Shown: one piece after another, positions 10,660-19,169 of the stretch
Layout: each line of letters starts with the position of its first letter
Numbering within the stretch: position 1 is the first letter of the stretch
Assembly: GCF_900113835.1 (NCBI RefSeq)
Contig: NZ_FOQV01000001.1
Location: 806,001 to 870,000, forward strand
Reading direction: 5' to 3'
Source: Allobosea sp. OK403
GTDB taxonomy: Bacteria > Pseudomonadota > Alphaproteobacteria > Rhizobiales > Beijerinckiaceae
DNA: 64,000 nt
The notes under the pieces: model-generated
What the model was told of the DNA's origin: nothing
Databases searched by the model: none
What the model saw: the letters and a program-made list of their open reading frames with translations, nothing else
Position numbers and translations under genes: made by a program

Positions 10660-10908
10660 ATGGACACGCGTTCGATCATCGTCGCAATCGTCATCGGTCT
10701 TGTCGCAGGCTGGCTCGCCAGCATCGTCGTGGGCGGCGGCGGGCTGATCCGCTACATCATCACCGGCCTGATCGGTGCCTTTGTCGGCAGCTTCCTGCTC
10801 TCGGCACTCGGCATCAATCTCGGAATCGGCAATCCGCTCGTCTCGCAGATCATCACGGCGACGATCGGCGCGATCGTCGTGGTCCTGCTGGCCCGGCTGA
10901 TCGCCTGA
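10660..10908 (+). CDS. GlsB/YeaQ/YmgE-family small membrane protein, copy 1
   Basis: An 82-aa hydrophobic protein with three predicted transmembrane segments and the family signature GLVAGWLASIVVGGGG followed by ITGLIGAFVGSF. Members (transglycosylase-associated protein family, Pfam Transgly_assoc) are stress-linked, but their biochemical role is not established. It is preceded by AGGGGCTGGAG. It is the first of three paralogues in a row, 83 bp after lpdA. Confidence 0.88.
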   Translation: MDTRSIIVAIVIGLVAGWLASIVVGGGGLIRYIITGLIGAFVGSFLLSALGINLGIGNPLVSQIITATIGAIVVVLLARLIA

Positions 10909-10959
10909 TATCAGGCTCGATTCCGCAATCCGCTCGACGCGGGAGGGGCTATCGCAGCG

Positions 10960-11298
10960 ATGACCAGCCGCCCGCGCAAACCCCGTGGCCCCGAGCGGAT
11001 CGTCCCAGATGATAAAGTCGAGATCCTGCCGCCTGGTGGCGGCTTGATGCTCGACTGGCGCGTGTTGGCGCCGACGATCGCGTTAGGCACCGTGACGGGG
11101 TTCGTCGCCAGCTTGATCGTGGGCGGCGGCGGGTTGCTCCGCCACGCCGTCGTGGGCGTGCTCGGCATGCTCGTCGGACAGGGGCTGGTGCGGTTGACCG
11201 GCTGGCGCCTGCGTACCGGCCATGGTTTTCTCGATGAGATGGCCATGGCTGTATTGGGCGCAATTCTTGTGGTGCTTCTGGCGCGCTTTATCGCGTGA
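10960..11298 (+). CDS. GlsB/YeaQ/YmgE-family membrane protein, copy 2 with N-terminal extension
   Basis: A 112-aa paralogue of the preceding gene. The membrane core (about residues 34-112, TGFVASLIVGGGGLLRHAVVG and VLGAILVVLLARFIA) matches copy 1, including the same C-terminal ending ARxIA. It adds about 30 charged, Pro/Arg-rich N-terminal residues (MTSRPRKPRGPERIVPDDKV) likely to be cytoplasmic. It lies 51 bp after copy 1. The ATG follows GATCGCAGCG with only a weak ribosome site, so the extension may be shorter in reality. Confidence 0.8.
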   Translation: MTSRPRKPRGPERIVPDDKVEILPPGGGLMLDWRVLAPTIALGTVTGFVASLIVGGGGLLRHAVVGVLGMLVGQGLVRLTGWRLRTGHGFLDEMAMAVLGAILVVLLARFIA

Positions 11299-11312
11299 CG
11301 GCAAATAATAAC

Positions 11313-11418
11313 CTAGAGCATTTTCGAGCGAAGTGGACACCGGCTCGCGTGAAGAAAATGCGATAAAACAAGGACGTAGAGCATTTCCGCATTTTGGAGA
11401 AACGCGGAAATGCTCTAG
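11313..11418. repeat. Intergenic palindromic repeat ending in a 14-bp perfect hairpin
   Basis: An AT-richer non-coding block between two GlsB-type genes. Its 3' part is a perfect inverted repeat, TAGAGCATTTCCGC (11377-11390) and GCGGAAATGCTCTA (11404-11417), with a 13-base loop. Its 5' part begins with the related CTAGAGCATTTTCG and contains GAAGTGGACACCGG. From general knowledge, blocks like this are scattered in Rhizobiales genomes, but I could not count copies outside this window. Confidence 0.65.
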
Positions 11419-11468
11419 ATTGGTTCCGTTTCTGCCCTGTTTCACAATGAGCTGAAAGGTCGACGACG

Positions 11469-11753
11469 ATGAACTCCTTCAACGCCGCCATGTCGGCGCA
11501 GCCGGGTTACGGCTTCTTTGCGACGATCTTCATCGGCCTTCTTGCCGGCTGGATTGCTGAGCGCATCACGTCTTCGAACCATGGCATCCTGACCAATATG
11601 CTGGTCGGCGTCGCCGGCTCGTTCCTTGGCAGCCGGCTGGCGGAATTGCTCGATATCCCGATCTTCGGCTTCTTTCGCACCCTCGTCGCCGCGATTGCGG
11701 GCGCGGTCATCGTCATCGTGGTCTGGAACGCCCTCCGCAAGCCCGTCGCCTGA
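11469..11753 (+). CDS. GlsB/YeaQ/YmgE-family small membrane protein, copy 3
   Basis: A 94-aa protein with three transmembrane segments. It shows FIGLLAGWIAERI and MLVGVAGSFLGSRLAELL, the family pattern, but lacks the GGGG segment of copies 1 and 2 and is the most divergent of the three. It is separated from copy 2 by the palindromic repeat at 11313-11418. GAAAGG lies 10 bases before the ATG. It is followed by lipA 101 bp later. Confidence 0.82.
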   Translation: MNSFNAAMSAQPGYGFFATIFIGLLAGWIAERITSSNHGILTNMLVGVAGSFLGSRLAELLDIPIFGFFRTLVAAIAGAVIVIVVWNALRKPVA

Positions 11754-11854
11754 CGCGACATCGGTTCCTGTTGTCGTCCGCCTCAAGGCGGATTAGCTAG
11801 AGGGCAGGCGGGGGCGTCGGCCCCGGCCTGCCCCATATACGGAAGTTTTTGAGC

Positions 11855-12859
11855 ATGGCGCTCGTTCTCGATCTGCTGAACCGCGATCCGCGACCCAATA
11901 TCGGCAATCCCAAGACGGAGGCTTCGCCGCCGGTTGCGGAACTGCGCCATCCCGAGAAGCAGAAGCGGCCCGAGAATCCGATCCTGCGCAAGCCGGACTG
12001 GATCAGGGTCAAGGCGCCGGGCTCGCCGAAATGGGCCGAGACCCAGAAGATCGTCAAGGAAAACAAGCTCGTCACGGTCTGCGAGGAGGCCGGCTGTCCC
12101 AATATCGGTGAGTGCTGGGAGAAGAAACACGCCACCTTCATGATCATGGGCGACACCTGCACGCGGGCCTGCGCCTTCTGCAACGTCAAGACCGGTGTGC
12201 CGCAGCCTCTCGACCAGGATGAGCCGCATAAGGTGGCTCAGGCCGTCGCCAAGCTCGGGCTGGAGCATGTCGTCATCACCTCGGTCGATCGCGATGATCT
12301 CAAGGATGGCGGAGCAGAGCATTTCGCCCGCGTCATCCGCGCGATCCGCGAGGCTTCGCCGGCTACGACCATCGAAATCCTGACGCCGGACTTCCTGCGC
12401 AAGCCCGGCGCGCTGGAGGTCGTGGTGGCGGCCAAGCCCGATGTCTTCAACCACAATCTCGAGACGGTGCCCGGCAAGTACCTGACCGTGCGGCCCGGCG
12501 CGCGCTATTTCCATTCCCTGCGTCTGCTCCAGCGGGTGAAGGAGCTCGACCCGACGATCTTCACCAAATCCGGCATCATGGTCGGCCTGGGCGAGGAGCG
12601 GAACGAAATCCTCCAGCTGATGGACGATCTGCGCTCGGCCGATGTCGATTTCATCACCATCGGCCAGTATCTCGCGCCGTCGCGCAAGCACCATGCGGTG
12701 ATCCGCTTCGTCACGCCCGAGGAGTTCAAGGGATTCGAGGCGATCGCCTATGTGAAGGGCTTCCTGATGGTGTCCTCGACGCCGCTGACGCGCTCTTCGC
12801 ATCATGCCGGCGAGGATTTCGCCAAGTTGCGCGCCGCGCGTTCCGCGAAGCTCGGCTGA
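11855..12859 (+). CDS. lipA: Lipoyl synthase (radical SAM)
   Basis: Inserts two sulphurs into octanoyl groups on lipoyl domains, completing the cofactor needed by the PDH subunits encoded upstream. The 334-aa product carries the auxiliary cluster cysteines C76-x4-C81-x5-C87 and the radical-SAM motif C102-x3-C106-x2-C109 (CTRACAFC). The C-terminal segment SSPLTRSS-like ([17 protein letters not shown]) is also present. ATG 11855 has GGAAG nine bases upstream and is preferred to TTG 11849. It is followed after 16 bp by a COQ10/RatA-type gene, the usual alphaproteobacterial order. Confidence 0.97.
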   Translation: MALVLDLLNRDPRPNIGNPKTEASPPVAELRHPEKQKRPENPILRKPDWIRVKAPGSPKWAETQKIVKENKLVTVCEEAGCPNIGECWEKKHATFMIMGDTCTRACAFCNVKTGVPQPLDQDEPHKVAQAVAKLGLEHVVITSVDRDDLKDGGAEHFARVIRAIREASPATTIEILTPDFLRKPGALEVVVAAKPDVFNHNLETVPGKYLTVRPGARYFHSLRLLQRVKELDPTIFTKSGIMVGLGEERNEILQLMDDLRSADVDFITIGQYLAPSRKHHAVIRFVTPEEFKGFEAIAYVKGFLMVSSTPLTRSSHHAGEDFAKLRAARSAKLG

Positions 12860-12875
12860 GGACGCCCAGACCCTC

Positions 12876-13355
12876 ATGCCGATGTTCAACAACACCCGCC
12901 GGGTGAGGCACTCGCCCGAGCAGATGTTCGCGCTCGTCGCCGATGTCGAAAAATATCCGGAGTTCCTGCCGCTCTGTGAGGGGCTGACGGTGCGCAAGCG
13001 GACACCGCGCGAGGGCGGCGGCGAGGTTCTGCTCGCCGATATGAGCGTCGGCTATAAGGCGATCCGCGAAACCTTCACCAGCAGGGTGACGCTCGACCCG
13101 ATCAATCTCAAGATCCTGGTCGAATATGTCGACGGGCCGTTCCGCTATCTTGAGAACCGCTGGACCTTCAAGTCGGGCGAGGGCAGCTGCGAGGTCGGCT
13201 TCTTCATCTCCTACGAATTCGCCAGCCGCATGCTCGGCCTGCTGATGGGCGCGATGTTCGACAAGGCCTTCCGCAAATTCGCCGAAGCCTTCGAGCGCCG
13301 GGCGGATGTCGTCTATGGGCGGGGCAAGCCAGCGCTACCCACAGCCCAGGCCTGA
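12876..13355 (+). CDS. COQ10/RatA-family START-domain protein (ubiquinone-binding type)
   Basis: A 159-aa polyketide-cyclase/START-like protein that opens with the typical NTRRVRHSPEQMFALVADVEKYPEFLPLC and continues through the helix-grip fold to MLGLLMGAMFDKAFRKFAEAF. The family includes Coq10, which supports ubiquinone use in respiration, and the E. coli protein named RatA. In alphaproteobacteria the Coq10-like role is the likelier one. ATG 12876 is chosen because homology begins there. An upstream in-frame start at 12804 would overlap lipA. It converges with cinA, 8 bp apart. Confidence 0.85.
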   Translation: MPMFNNTRRVRHSPEQMFALVADVEKYPEFLPLCEGLTVRKRTPREGGGEVLLADMSVGYKAIRETFTSRVTLDPINLKILVEYVDGPFRYLENRWTFKSGEGSCEVGFFISYEFASRMLGLLMGAMFDKAFRKFAEAFERRADVVYGRGKPALPTAQA

Positions 13356-13363
13356 CGATCGCG

Positions 13364-13861
13364 TCAGACCGCATCGCGCGCGGCTTCACGCAGCATCTCG
13401 AGCGCGGTGACGACCGTCAGACGGCGAATCTCGTCGCGTGACAGAGGCCCGAAACGCTGTTCGCGATGAACCGTCGCATGGCCTCCGGCGCAAGCGAAAT
13501 GCACCAGCCCCACGGGCTTTTCCGCGCTGCCGCCGCCGGGGCCGGCCACGCCCGTGACGGCGACGGCGAGGTTGGCGGCAAGCCGCATCCAGCCGCCCTC
13601 GGCCATGGCGCGCGCGACCGGCTCGCTGACCGCGCCATGGGCTTCGATCAATGCGGCCGGCACGCCGGCGAGCGCGCTCTTGGCGGCGTTGGAATAGGTC
13701 ACCAGCCCGCCATTGACGACATCGGAGGAGCCCGGAATCGCGGTCAGCGCGCCGGCGATGAGGCCGCCCGTGCAGGATTCGACGGTCGCGACGGTTAGCC
13801 CAGCCTTGCGGCAGGTGTCGAGCACCTCGGTTGCCAGTTTGGTGATCTCGGCGTCGAACAT
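13364..13861 (-). CDS. CinA-family nicotinamide-nucleotide amidohydrolase domain protein
   Basis: A 165-aa stand-alone CinA C-terminal domain (PncC type), deamidating nicotinamide mononucleotide in the pyridine-nucleotide salvage cycle. It has the family pattern VATVESCTGGLIAGALTAIPGSS, then GGLVTYSNAAKSALAGV and AVTGVAGPGGGSAEKPVG. The start at 13861 lies four bases past the stop of ispDF, so the two are probably co-transcribed. A longer open frame reaches 14212 but runs antisense to nothing recognisable and overlaps ispDF. Confidence 0.93.
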   Translation of the reverse strand: MFDAEITKLATEVLDTCRKAGLTVATVESCTGGLIAGALTAIPGSSDVVNGGLVTYSNAAKSALAGVPAALIEAHGAVSEPVARAMAEGGWMRLAANLAVAVTGVAGPGGGSAEKPVGLVHFACAGGHATVHREQRFGPLSRDEIRRLTVVTALEMLREAARDAV

Positions 13862-13865
13862 GGCT

Positions 13866-15062
13866 TTACTCCGGCTCCGGCAAGCGGATCGTCGCCGTCG
13901 CCAGGGCCGCCAGGCCCTCTCCGCGCCCGGTGAAGCCCATACGCTCGGAGGTGGTCGCCTTGATGGCAACCTGATCGATGCGGATCGCGGCGGCGGCGGC
14001 GATTGCGGCGCGGATCGCTTCGCGATGCGGGCCAACCTTGGGCGCCTCGCAGACGATGGTGAGATCGAGGAAGTCGATGCGCCCGCCGCGCTGCCTGACG
14101 CGCCCGGCTGCGAAGGCCAGGAACTGCGTGGAGGCGGCGCCCTTCCATTGCGGGTCGCTGGGCGGGAAATGCGTGCCGATATCGCCCTCGGCCAGCGCGC
14201 CGAGAAGCGCATCCGTCAAGGCATGCAGCGCGACATCGCCATCGGAATGCGCCAGCACGCCACGATCATGCGCTATGCGGACGCCACCGAGCCAGACATG
14301 GTCGCCATCGCCGAAGGCGTGGACGTCATAGCCGGTCGCAACGCGCACATGCAGAGGCGCACCCTGGGAGCGATCGAAGTCCTGCGGATGAGTAAGCTTC
14401 ACGTTGGCCGGGTCTCCGGGAAAGGTTTTCACAGGATGCCCGGCCCATTCCATCAGAGCCGCATCGTCGGTGAAGCCCGACAGGCCGGCGGCGACAGCAG
14501 CTTCGTGAGCTGCGAGCAGCGCCTGGAACTGGAACCCCTGAGGCGTCTGCACGCTGACGAGCGTATCGCGGGGCGGTGTCTCGGCGACGCGACCATCGCT
14601 ACCGAGGCGCTTGATCGTGTCCGTCACCGGCAAAGCGGGGATGGCCGCGATCTCGCTTTGGAGCGCGTCGACCGCGCGGCGCATGAGCGCGGCGGTGACG
14701 AAGGGGCGGGCGGCGTCATGGACCAGCACGATGCCGTCGAAGCCGCTGGCGGCAAGTGCTTGCAGGCCCAGGCGCACGGAATCCTGCCGTGTCGCGCCCC
14801 CCTGCACCGGCGGGAGCAGTTTCTCCATCGGCAGATCGGTGACGGCGTGGGCATAGCGTGCCTCATCGCCCGGCCCGATGACGACCATGACATGGTCGAT
14901 CGCAGCGTCAGCCAAAAAAGGCGTCAGGGCCTGCGCAAGAACTGGCCGGCCCGCGACCAGGGCGCGATATTGCTTGGGCAGGTCTCCGCCGGCACGCAGC
15001 CCGCGCCCGGCGGCGACGATCAGGGCGGCGACGGCTGCGCGGCTGTTTGTTTCTGTGAGCAC
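13866..15062 (-). CDS. ispDF: Bifunctional IspD/IspF (MEP cytidylyltransferase / MEcPP synthase)
   Basis: Catalyses two steps of the non-mevalonate isoprenoid pathway. The N-terminal IspD domain (about residues 1-230) has ALIVAAGRG and the LPKQY substrate motif. The C-terminal IspF domain (about 235-398) starts [12 protein letters not shown] and includes the metal-binding DxH (Asp and His in GYDVH) and [18 protein letters not shown]. The GTG start at 15062 gives 398 aa, the normal size of the fused enzyme. The frame stays open to 15278 but that extension lacks homology and spans a tandem repeat. Followed by cinA. Confidence 0.94.
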   Translation of the reverse strand: MLTETNSRAAVAALIVAAGRGLRAGGDLPKQYRALVAGRPVLAQALTPFLADAAIDHVMVVIGPGDEARYAHAVTDLPMEKLLPPVQGGATRQDSVRLGLQALAASGFDGIVLVHDAARPFVTAALMRRAVDALQSEIAAIPALPVTDTIKRLGSDGRVAETPPRDTLVSVQTPQGFQFQALLAAHEAAVAAGLSGFTDDAALMEWAGHPVKTFPGDPANVKLTHPQDFDRSQGAPLHVRVATGYDVHAFGDGDHVWLGGVRIAHDRGVLAHSDGDVALHALTDALLGALAEGDIGTHFPPSDPQWKGAASTQFLAFAAGRVRQRGGRIDFLDLTIVCEAPKVGPHREAIRAAIAAAAAIRIDQVAIKATTSERMGFTGRGEGLAALATATIRLPEPE

Positions 15063-15064
15063 GA

Positions 15065-15115
15065 GCAATGGTCCAGCAGGGGCAATGGTCCAGCAGGGCA
15101 ATCGTCCAGCAGGGG
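15065..15115. repeat. Three tandem 16-17 bp repeats just upstream of ispDF
   Basis: The unit GCAATGGTCCAGCAGGG occurs three times in tandem (starting 15065, 15082 and 15098; the third has C for G at one position). The array touches the proposed GTG start of ispDF and lies 148 bp from the divergent dusB start. It may be a promoter or leader element, or slippage-generated DNA. The function is unknown. Confidence 0.75.
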
Positions 15116-15262
15116 ATTGGGTGATAGTGGCAAGGCGCTGAATCGCCAAGTCCGGAGGCCAGATGCTCTGAAAACCCATGCGGCAGGGGTGCGGCGATGA
15201 TGCACCGCAATATGTTTCGAGACCTCTTGCGCTCTCGCAGCAATGTCCAATAAATATGCATA

Positions 15263-16285
15263 ATGGAAGTTGCCTCAAATTCGAGCGCCGACGTAGCGAC
15301 CCTGCCGGACGTCGCTCCTGTGTCGCGCGCTTTCCTGGCCCCGATGTCGGGTGTCACCGACATCGTGATGCGTCGGATCGCGGCGCGCCATGGTGCGGGC
15401 CTCGTCGTCTCCGAGATGGTTGCCTCCGACGAGTTCGTCAGGGGCAGCGAGGAGGCGCGCATCCGCGCCGAGGGGGCCGGTGTCTCTCCCCATGTCGTTC
15501 AGCTCGCCGGCTGCGATCCGCATTGGCTGGGCGAGGCGGCACGGCTGGCCGAGGCCAATGGCGCGGCCATCGTCGACATCAACATGGGCTGCCCCGCCAA
15601 GAAGGTCACGGGCGGCTGGGCCGGCTCGGCACTGATGCGCGATCTCGACCATGCGATCGCGCTCGTCGAGGCCGCGGTCAAGGCCGTGAGCGTGCCTGTC
15701 ACCGTCAAGATGCGGCTGGGCTGGGATGATGCCTCGCGCAATGCACCGGAATTGGCGCGCCGTGCCGTCGCGTCGGGCGCATCGATGATCACGGTGCATG
15801 GCCGGACCCGGCAGCAATTCTACAAGGGCGTTGCCGATTGGGGCGCTATCCGGGCGGTGCGCGAGCAGGGCGATTTTCCGCTCGTCGCCAATGGCGACAT
15901 CCATGACGAGGATGATGCGCGCAAGTGCCTTGCCCAATCGGGGGCTGATTTCGTGATGGTCGGCCGCGCCGCGCTCGGCAGGCCATGGCTGGTCGGCGAG
16001 ATCGGCGCTGCGCTTGCCGGGCGGCCGTTCCCGCAGCTCGGCCTTGGCCAGAAATTCGCCATCGCGCGCGACCATTATGAGGGGCTGCTCAGCCTGATGG
16101 GCATCGCCCATGGCGTGCGCCATGCCCGCAAGCATCTGGCGGCCTATGCCGATGAGGCTGTGGCGAGCGGCGGCGTGCCCGATCCCGAACAGCGGCGCGC
16201 GCTCCTGACTTCTGACGATCCGCATCTGGTGCTCGGCGCATTGACGCGACTGTTTTCTCCGGAGCTCAGCCGCGCTGCGGCCTGA
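15263..16285 (+). CDS. dusB: tRNA-dihydrouridine synthase
   Basis: FMN enzyme that reduces uridines in the tRNA D-loop. The 340-aa TIM-barrel protein has the [10 protein letters not shown] opening, the catalytic-cysteine motif [10 protein letters not shown] (Cys110) and the FMN-phosphate region [12 protein letters not shown] and [12 protein letters not shown]. It heads the dusB-ntrB-ntrC series, the widely conserved arrangement in alphaproteobacteria, and ends 16 bp before ntrB. It is divergent from ispDF across a repeat-containing gap. Confidence 0.95.
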   Translation: MEVASNSSADVATLPDVAPVSRAFLAPMSGVTDIVMRRIAARHGAGLVVSEMVASDEFVRGSEEARIRAEGAGVSPHVVQLAGCDPHWLGEAARLAEANGAAIVDINMGCPAKKVTGGWAGSALMRDLDHAIALVEAAVKAVSVPVTVKMRLGWDDASRNAPELARRAVASGASMITVHGRTRQQFYKGVADWGAIRAVREQGDFPLVANGDIHDEDDARKCLAQSGADFVMVGRAALGRPWLVGEIGAALAGRPFPQLGLGQKFAIARDHYEGLLSLMGIAHGVRHARKHLAAYADEAVASGGVPDPEQRRALLTSDDPHLVLGALTRLFSPELSRAAA

Positions 16286-16301
16286 CCGAAAGGTGTTGCG
16301 T

Positions 16302-17444
16302 ATGGCAATGGCGTTTTTCGATGGTGGCGGACGGGGCAGGGACGATTTCCTGCTCGATCCGATCGAGATGCAGGCCCTCAATGTACTGCCGATGCCGGTC
16401 GTCGTGATCGGCGAGGGCCATGGCGTCCTCTACGCCAACACGGCCGCCGAGGACTTCTTCCAGTCCAGTGCCGTCGTGCTGAAGCGGCAGCGCATCGACG
16501 ATCTGATCGCTTTCGGCTCGCCGGTGCTGGCGCTGGTGGAGGAGGTGCAACGGCGCGGAGCGAGCGTCAGCGAATATCGGCTCGACCTCGGCTCGCCCCG
16601 TCTCGGCGTCGATCGCGTGGTCGATGTCTTTGCCTCTCCTTTGTCCAGCCAGAGCGATGCCGTCGTGCTCATGCTGCAAGAACGGACAATTGCTGAAAAA
16701 ATGGACAGACAGCTGACCCATAGAGGGGCAGCACGTTCGATCACCGCGCTGGGGGCCATGCTGGCCCATGAGATCAAGAACCCGCTATCGGGCATTCGCG
16801 GCGCGGCGCAGCTGCTTGAGGCCTCGGTACCCGACAGCGAACGCATGTTGACGCAGCTGATCTGCGACGAGACCGACCGGATCGTGAAGCTCGTGGAACG
16901 GGTCGAGCTCTTCGGCGACGAGCGCCCGAGCGAGCGCGATGCCGTCAATGTGCATGACGTGCTCGACCATGTGAAACGACTGGCGCAATCGGGCTTTGCG
17001 CGCCACATCCGCTTCAACGAGGTCTACGATCCGTCGTTGCCACCGGTGGCTGGCAATCGCGACCAGCTCGTTCAGGTCTTGCTGAACTTGATGAAGAACG
17101 CGGCAGAAGCCATTGGAATGCAATCGATCGATGGCGAGATCACGCTGACGACCGCTTACCGGCCGGGCATTCGCATGCAGCTCGCCGGCTCGCCGGGCCG
17201 GATCGCCCTGCCGCTCGAGATCGGCATCCGCGACAACGGGCCTGGCGTGCCCTCGGACCTGCTGCCGCATCTGTTCGATCCCTTCGTCACCACCAAGGCG
17301 CAAGGCAGTGGCCTTGGACTTGCACTTGTTGCCAAGGTGATCGGCGATCATGGCGGAATCGTCGAATGCGAATCCGTTCCTCGCCGTACGACGTTTCGAA
17401 TTCTGCTGCCTCTGCACCAGCCCCGGGCGCGGCAGACAGTTTAA
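16302..17444 (+). CDS. ntrB: Nitrogen regulation sensor histidine kinase NtrB
   Basis: Cytoplasmic PAS-type kinase/phosphatase that, under PII control, phosphorylates NtrC when nitrogen is limiting. The 380-aa product has an N-terminal PAS domain (about 20-125) and the H-box [12 protein letters not shown] with phospho-acceptor His156. The HATPase domain shows the N-box [16 protein letters not shown] and [12 protein letters not shown]. There are no membrane segments. ATG 16302 is preferred to GTG 16293, with AAAGGTG just upstream. It ends 20 bp before ntrC. Confidence 0.96.
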   Translation: MAMAFFDGGGRGRDDFLLDPIEMQALNVLPMPVVVIGEGHGVLYANTAAEDFFQSSAVVLKRQRIDDLIAFGSPVLALVEEVQRRGASVSEYRLDLGSPRLGVDRVVDVFASPLSSQSDAVVLMLQERTIAEKMDRQLTHRGAARSITALGAMLAHEIKNPLSGIRGAAQLLEASVPDSERMLTQLICDETDRIVKLVERVELFGDERPSERDAVNVHDVLDHVKRLAQSGFARHIRFNEVYDPSLPPVAGNRDQLVQVLLNLMKNAAEAIGMQSIDGEITLTTAYRPGIRMQLAGSPGRIALPLEIGIRDNGPGVPSDLLPHLFDPFVTTKAQGSGLGLALVAKVIGDHGGIVECESVPRRTTFRILLPLHQPRARQTV

Positions 17445-17464
17445 GGCCTACAGGACCACAGTGA

Positions 17465-18913
17465 ATGCCGACCGGTAACATTCTCGTCGCGGACGACGAC
17501 GCCGCGATCCGCACCGTCCTCAATCAAGCCCTTGCCCGGGCCGGATATGAGGTGCGGACCACCGGCCAGGCGGCGACGCTCTGGACCTGGGCCGCGCAGG
17601 GCCTCGGCGACCTCATCATCACCGATGTGGTGATGCCCGACGGTAACGCCTTCGACCTGCTGCCGCGCATCAAGCGGGTGCGCCCCGAACTGCCGATCAT
17701 TGTGATGAGCGCGCAGAATACCTTCATGACGGCGATCAAGGCCTCCGAGCGCGGCGCCTATGAGTATCTGCCCAAGCCCTTCGACCTGAAGGAGCTCGTC
17801 GCCATCGTCGGACGTGCCCTGTCGCGGCCGCGCGGTGATGGTGGCAGGGCCAATGCGGCCGAGCCGGACGATATTCCCCTGATCGGCCGCTCGCCGGCGA
17901 TGCAGGACGTCTATCGCGCGCTTGCCCGGCTGATGCCGATCGATCTCACCGTGATGATCAACGGCGAGTCCGGTACCGGCAAGGAGCTGGTCGCGCGTGC
18001 GCTGCACGATTACGGCAAGCGCAAGAACGGTCCATTCGTGGCGATCAACATGGCCGCGATCCCGAAGGACCTGATCGAATCCGAGCTGTTTGGCCATGAG
18101 AAGGGCGCCTTCACCGGCGCGCTGACGCGCTCATCGGGCCGCTTCGAGCAGGCCGAGGGCGGCACGCTCTTCCTCGACGAGATCGGCGACATGCCGATGG
18201 AGGCTCAGACGCGCCTGCTGCGCGTGCTGCAGCAGGGCGAATACACCACCGTCGGCGGCCGGACACCGATCAAGACCAATGTCCGCATCGTAGCCGCGAC
18301 CAACAAGGATCTGCGTATCTCCATCGCGCAGGGGCTGTTCCGCGAGGATCTGTTCTTCCGGCTCAACGTCGTGCCGATCCGCCTGCCGCCCTTGCGCGAG
18401 CGGGTCGAGGATATTCCGGATCTGACGCGCCATTTCTTCTCGCTGGTCGAGAAGGAGGGGTTGCCGCACAAGCAGATCGATTCGGAAGCGATGGACGTGA
18501 TGCGGCGCTATCGCTGGCCCGGCAACGTCCGCGAACTCGAAAATCTCGTCCGCAGGCTTGCCGCGCTCTATCCGCAGGAAACCATCACAGCGCCGATCGT
18601 CGATGCGGAGCTCCAGCCGGCTTCGCCGACGACGAGCTTCTCGGGCGGAACCGCGCCCGAGCGGGCCGAGACACTGTCGGGCTCGGTCGAGCGCCATCTC
18701 AACCAGTATTTCGGCGGCTTCGGCGACAATATCCCGCCGCCTGGCCTGTATCACCGCATTCTGCGCGAGGTCGAGCCGCCTTTGATCGCTGCAGCTTTGG
18801 CCGCGACGCGGGGCAATCAGATTCGTGCCGCCGAATTGCTCGGCCTGAATCGCAACACCCTGCGCAAGAAGATCCGCGAGCTGGACATGCAGGTCGTGCG
18901 CTCGCCGCGCTAG
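17465..18913 (+). CDS. ntrC: Nitrogen regulation response regulator NtrC
   Basis: Sigma-54 activator of nitrogen-assimilation promoters. Domains in the 482-aa product: a receiver with phospho-acceptor Asp54 (ITDVVMPDG), then an AAA+ domain with Walker A GESGTGKE near residue 167. The GAFTGA loop that contacts sigma-54 is intact at residues 214-219, and Walker B is [13 protein letters not shown] Fis-type helix-turn-helix ends the protein ([20 protein letters not shown]). It follows ntrB by 20 bp. The stop codon TAG is the first three bases of a dispersed palindromic repeat. Confidence 0.97.
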   Translation: MPTGNILVADDDAAIRTVLNQALARAGYEVRTTGQAATLWTWAAQGLGDLIITDVVMPDGNAFDLLPRIKRVRPELPIIVMSAQNTFMTAIKASERGAYEYLPKPFDLKELVAIVGRALSRPRGDGGRANAAEPDDIPLIGRSPAMQDVYRALARLMPIDLTVMINGESGTGKELVARALHDYGKRKNGPFVAINMAAIPKDLIESELFGHEKGAFTGALTRSSGRFEQAEGGTLFLDEIGDMPMEAQTRLLRVLQQGEYTTVGGRTPIKTNVRIVAATNKDLRISIAQGLFREDLFFRLNVVPIRLPPLRERVEDIPDLTRHFFSLVEKEGLPHKQIDSEAMDVMRRYRWPGNVRELENLVRRLAALYPQETITAPIVDAELQPASPTTSFSGGTAPERAETLSGSVERHLNQYFGGFGDNIPPPGLYHRILREVEPPLIAAALAATRGNQIRAAELLGLNRNTLRKKIRELDMQVVRSPR

Positions 18914-18963
18914 AGCAGGATGCGAAAGAGTGGGAACCGGTTTTTCGCATCGATCCTGCTCTA
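18911..18963. repeat. Dispersed palindromic repeat, copy A (between ntrC and ntrY)
   Basis: A 53-bp element with inverted ends TAGAGCAGGAT (18911-18921) and ATCCTGCTCTA (18953-18963), plus an inner complementary pair TGCGAAA/TTTCGCA. It shares AGTGGGAACCGGTTTTTCGC and both ends with the copy at 28562-28608. It begins on the ntrC stop codon and could act as a hairpin between ntrBC and ntrYX. Confidence 0.8.
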
Positions 18964-19169
18964 ACTCTTTGATGAGAGGCGGATTCAGATTTCAGGCGGG
19001 ATCTGCTTGGTGATCGCGACTGAAATCATCCGGCTCTGAGGCTTCTGCGAGGGCGGCCGCGCCGCCTTTCATATGTCGCATTTTGACAACACCGTTGCGG
19101 CGGCGCATCTATGCCGCCCGCAAGCTCGGATGTCCGTCCGCGCTTGCTGCACCGGAGTTGTCGAAGAAC

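Noticed and set aside
13713..15200. 495-codon plus-strand open frame opposite ispDF
   Set aside because: Shadow of ispDF, which has all catalytic motifs on the other strand.
15063..15278. N-terminal extension of ispDF to 15278
   Set aside because: The extra residues have no IspD similarity, cross the tandem repeat and overlap the dusB start region.
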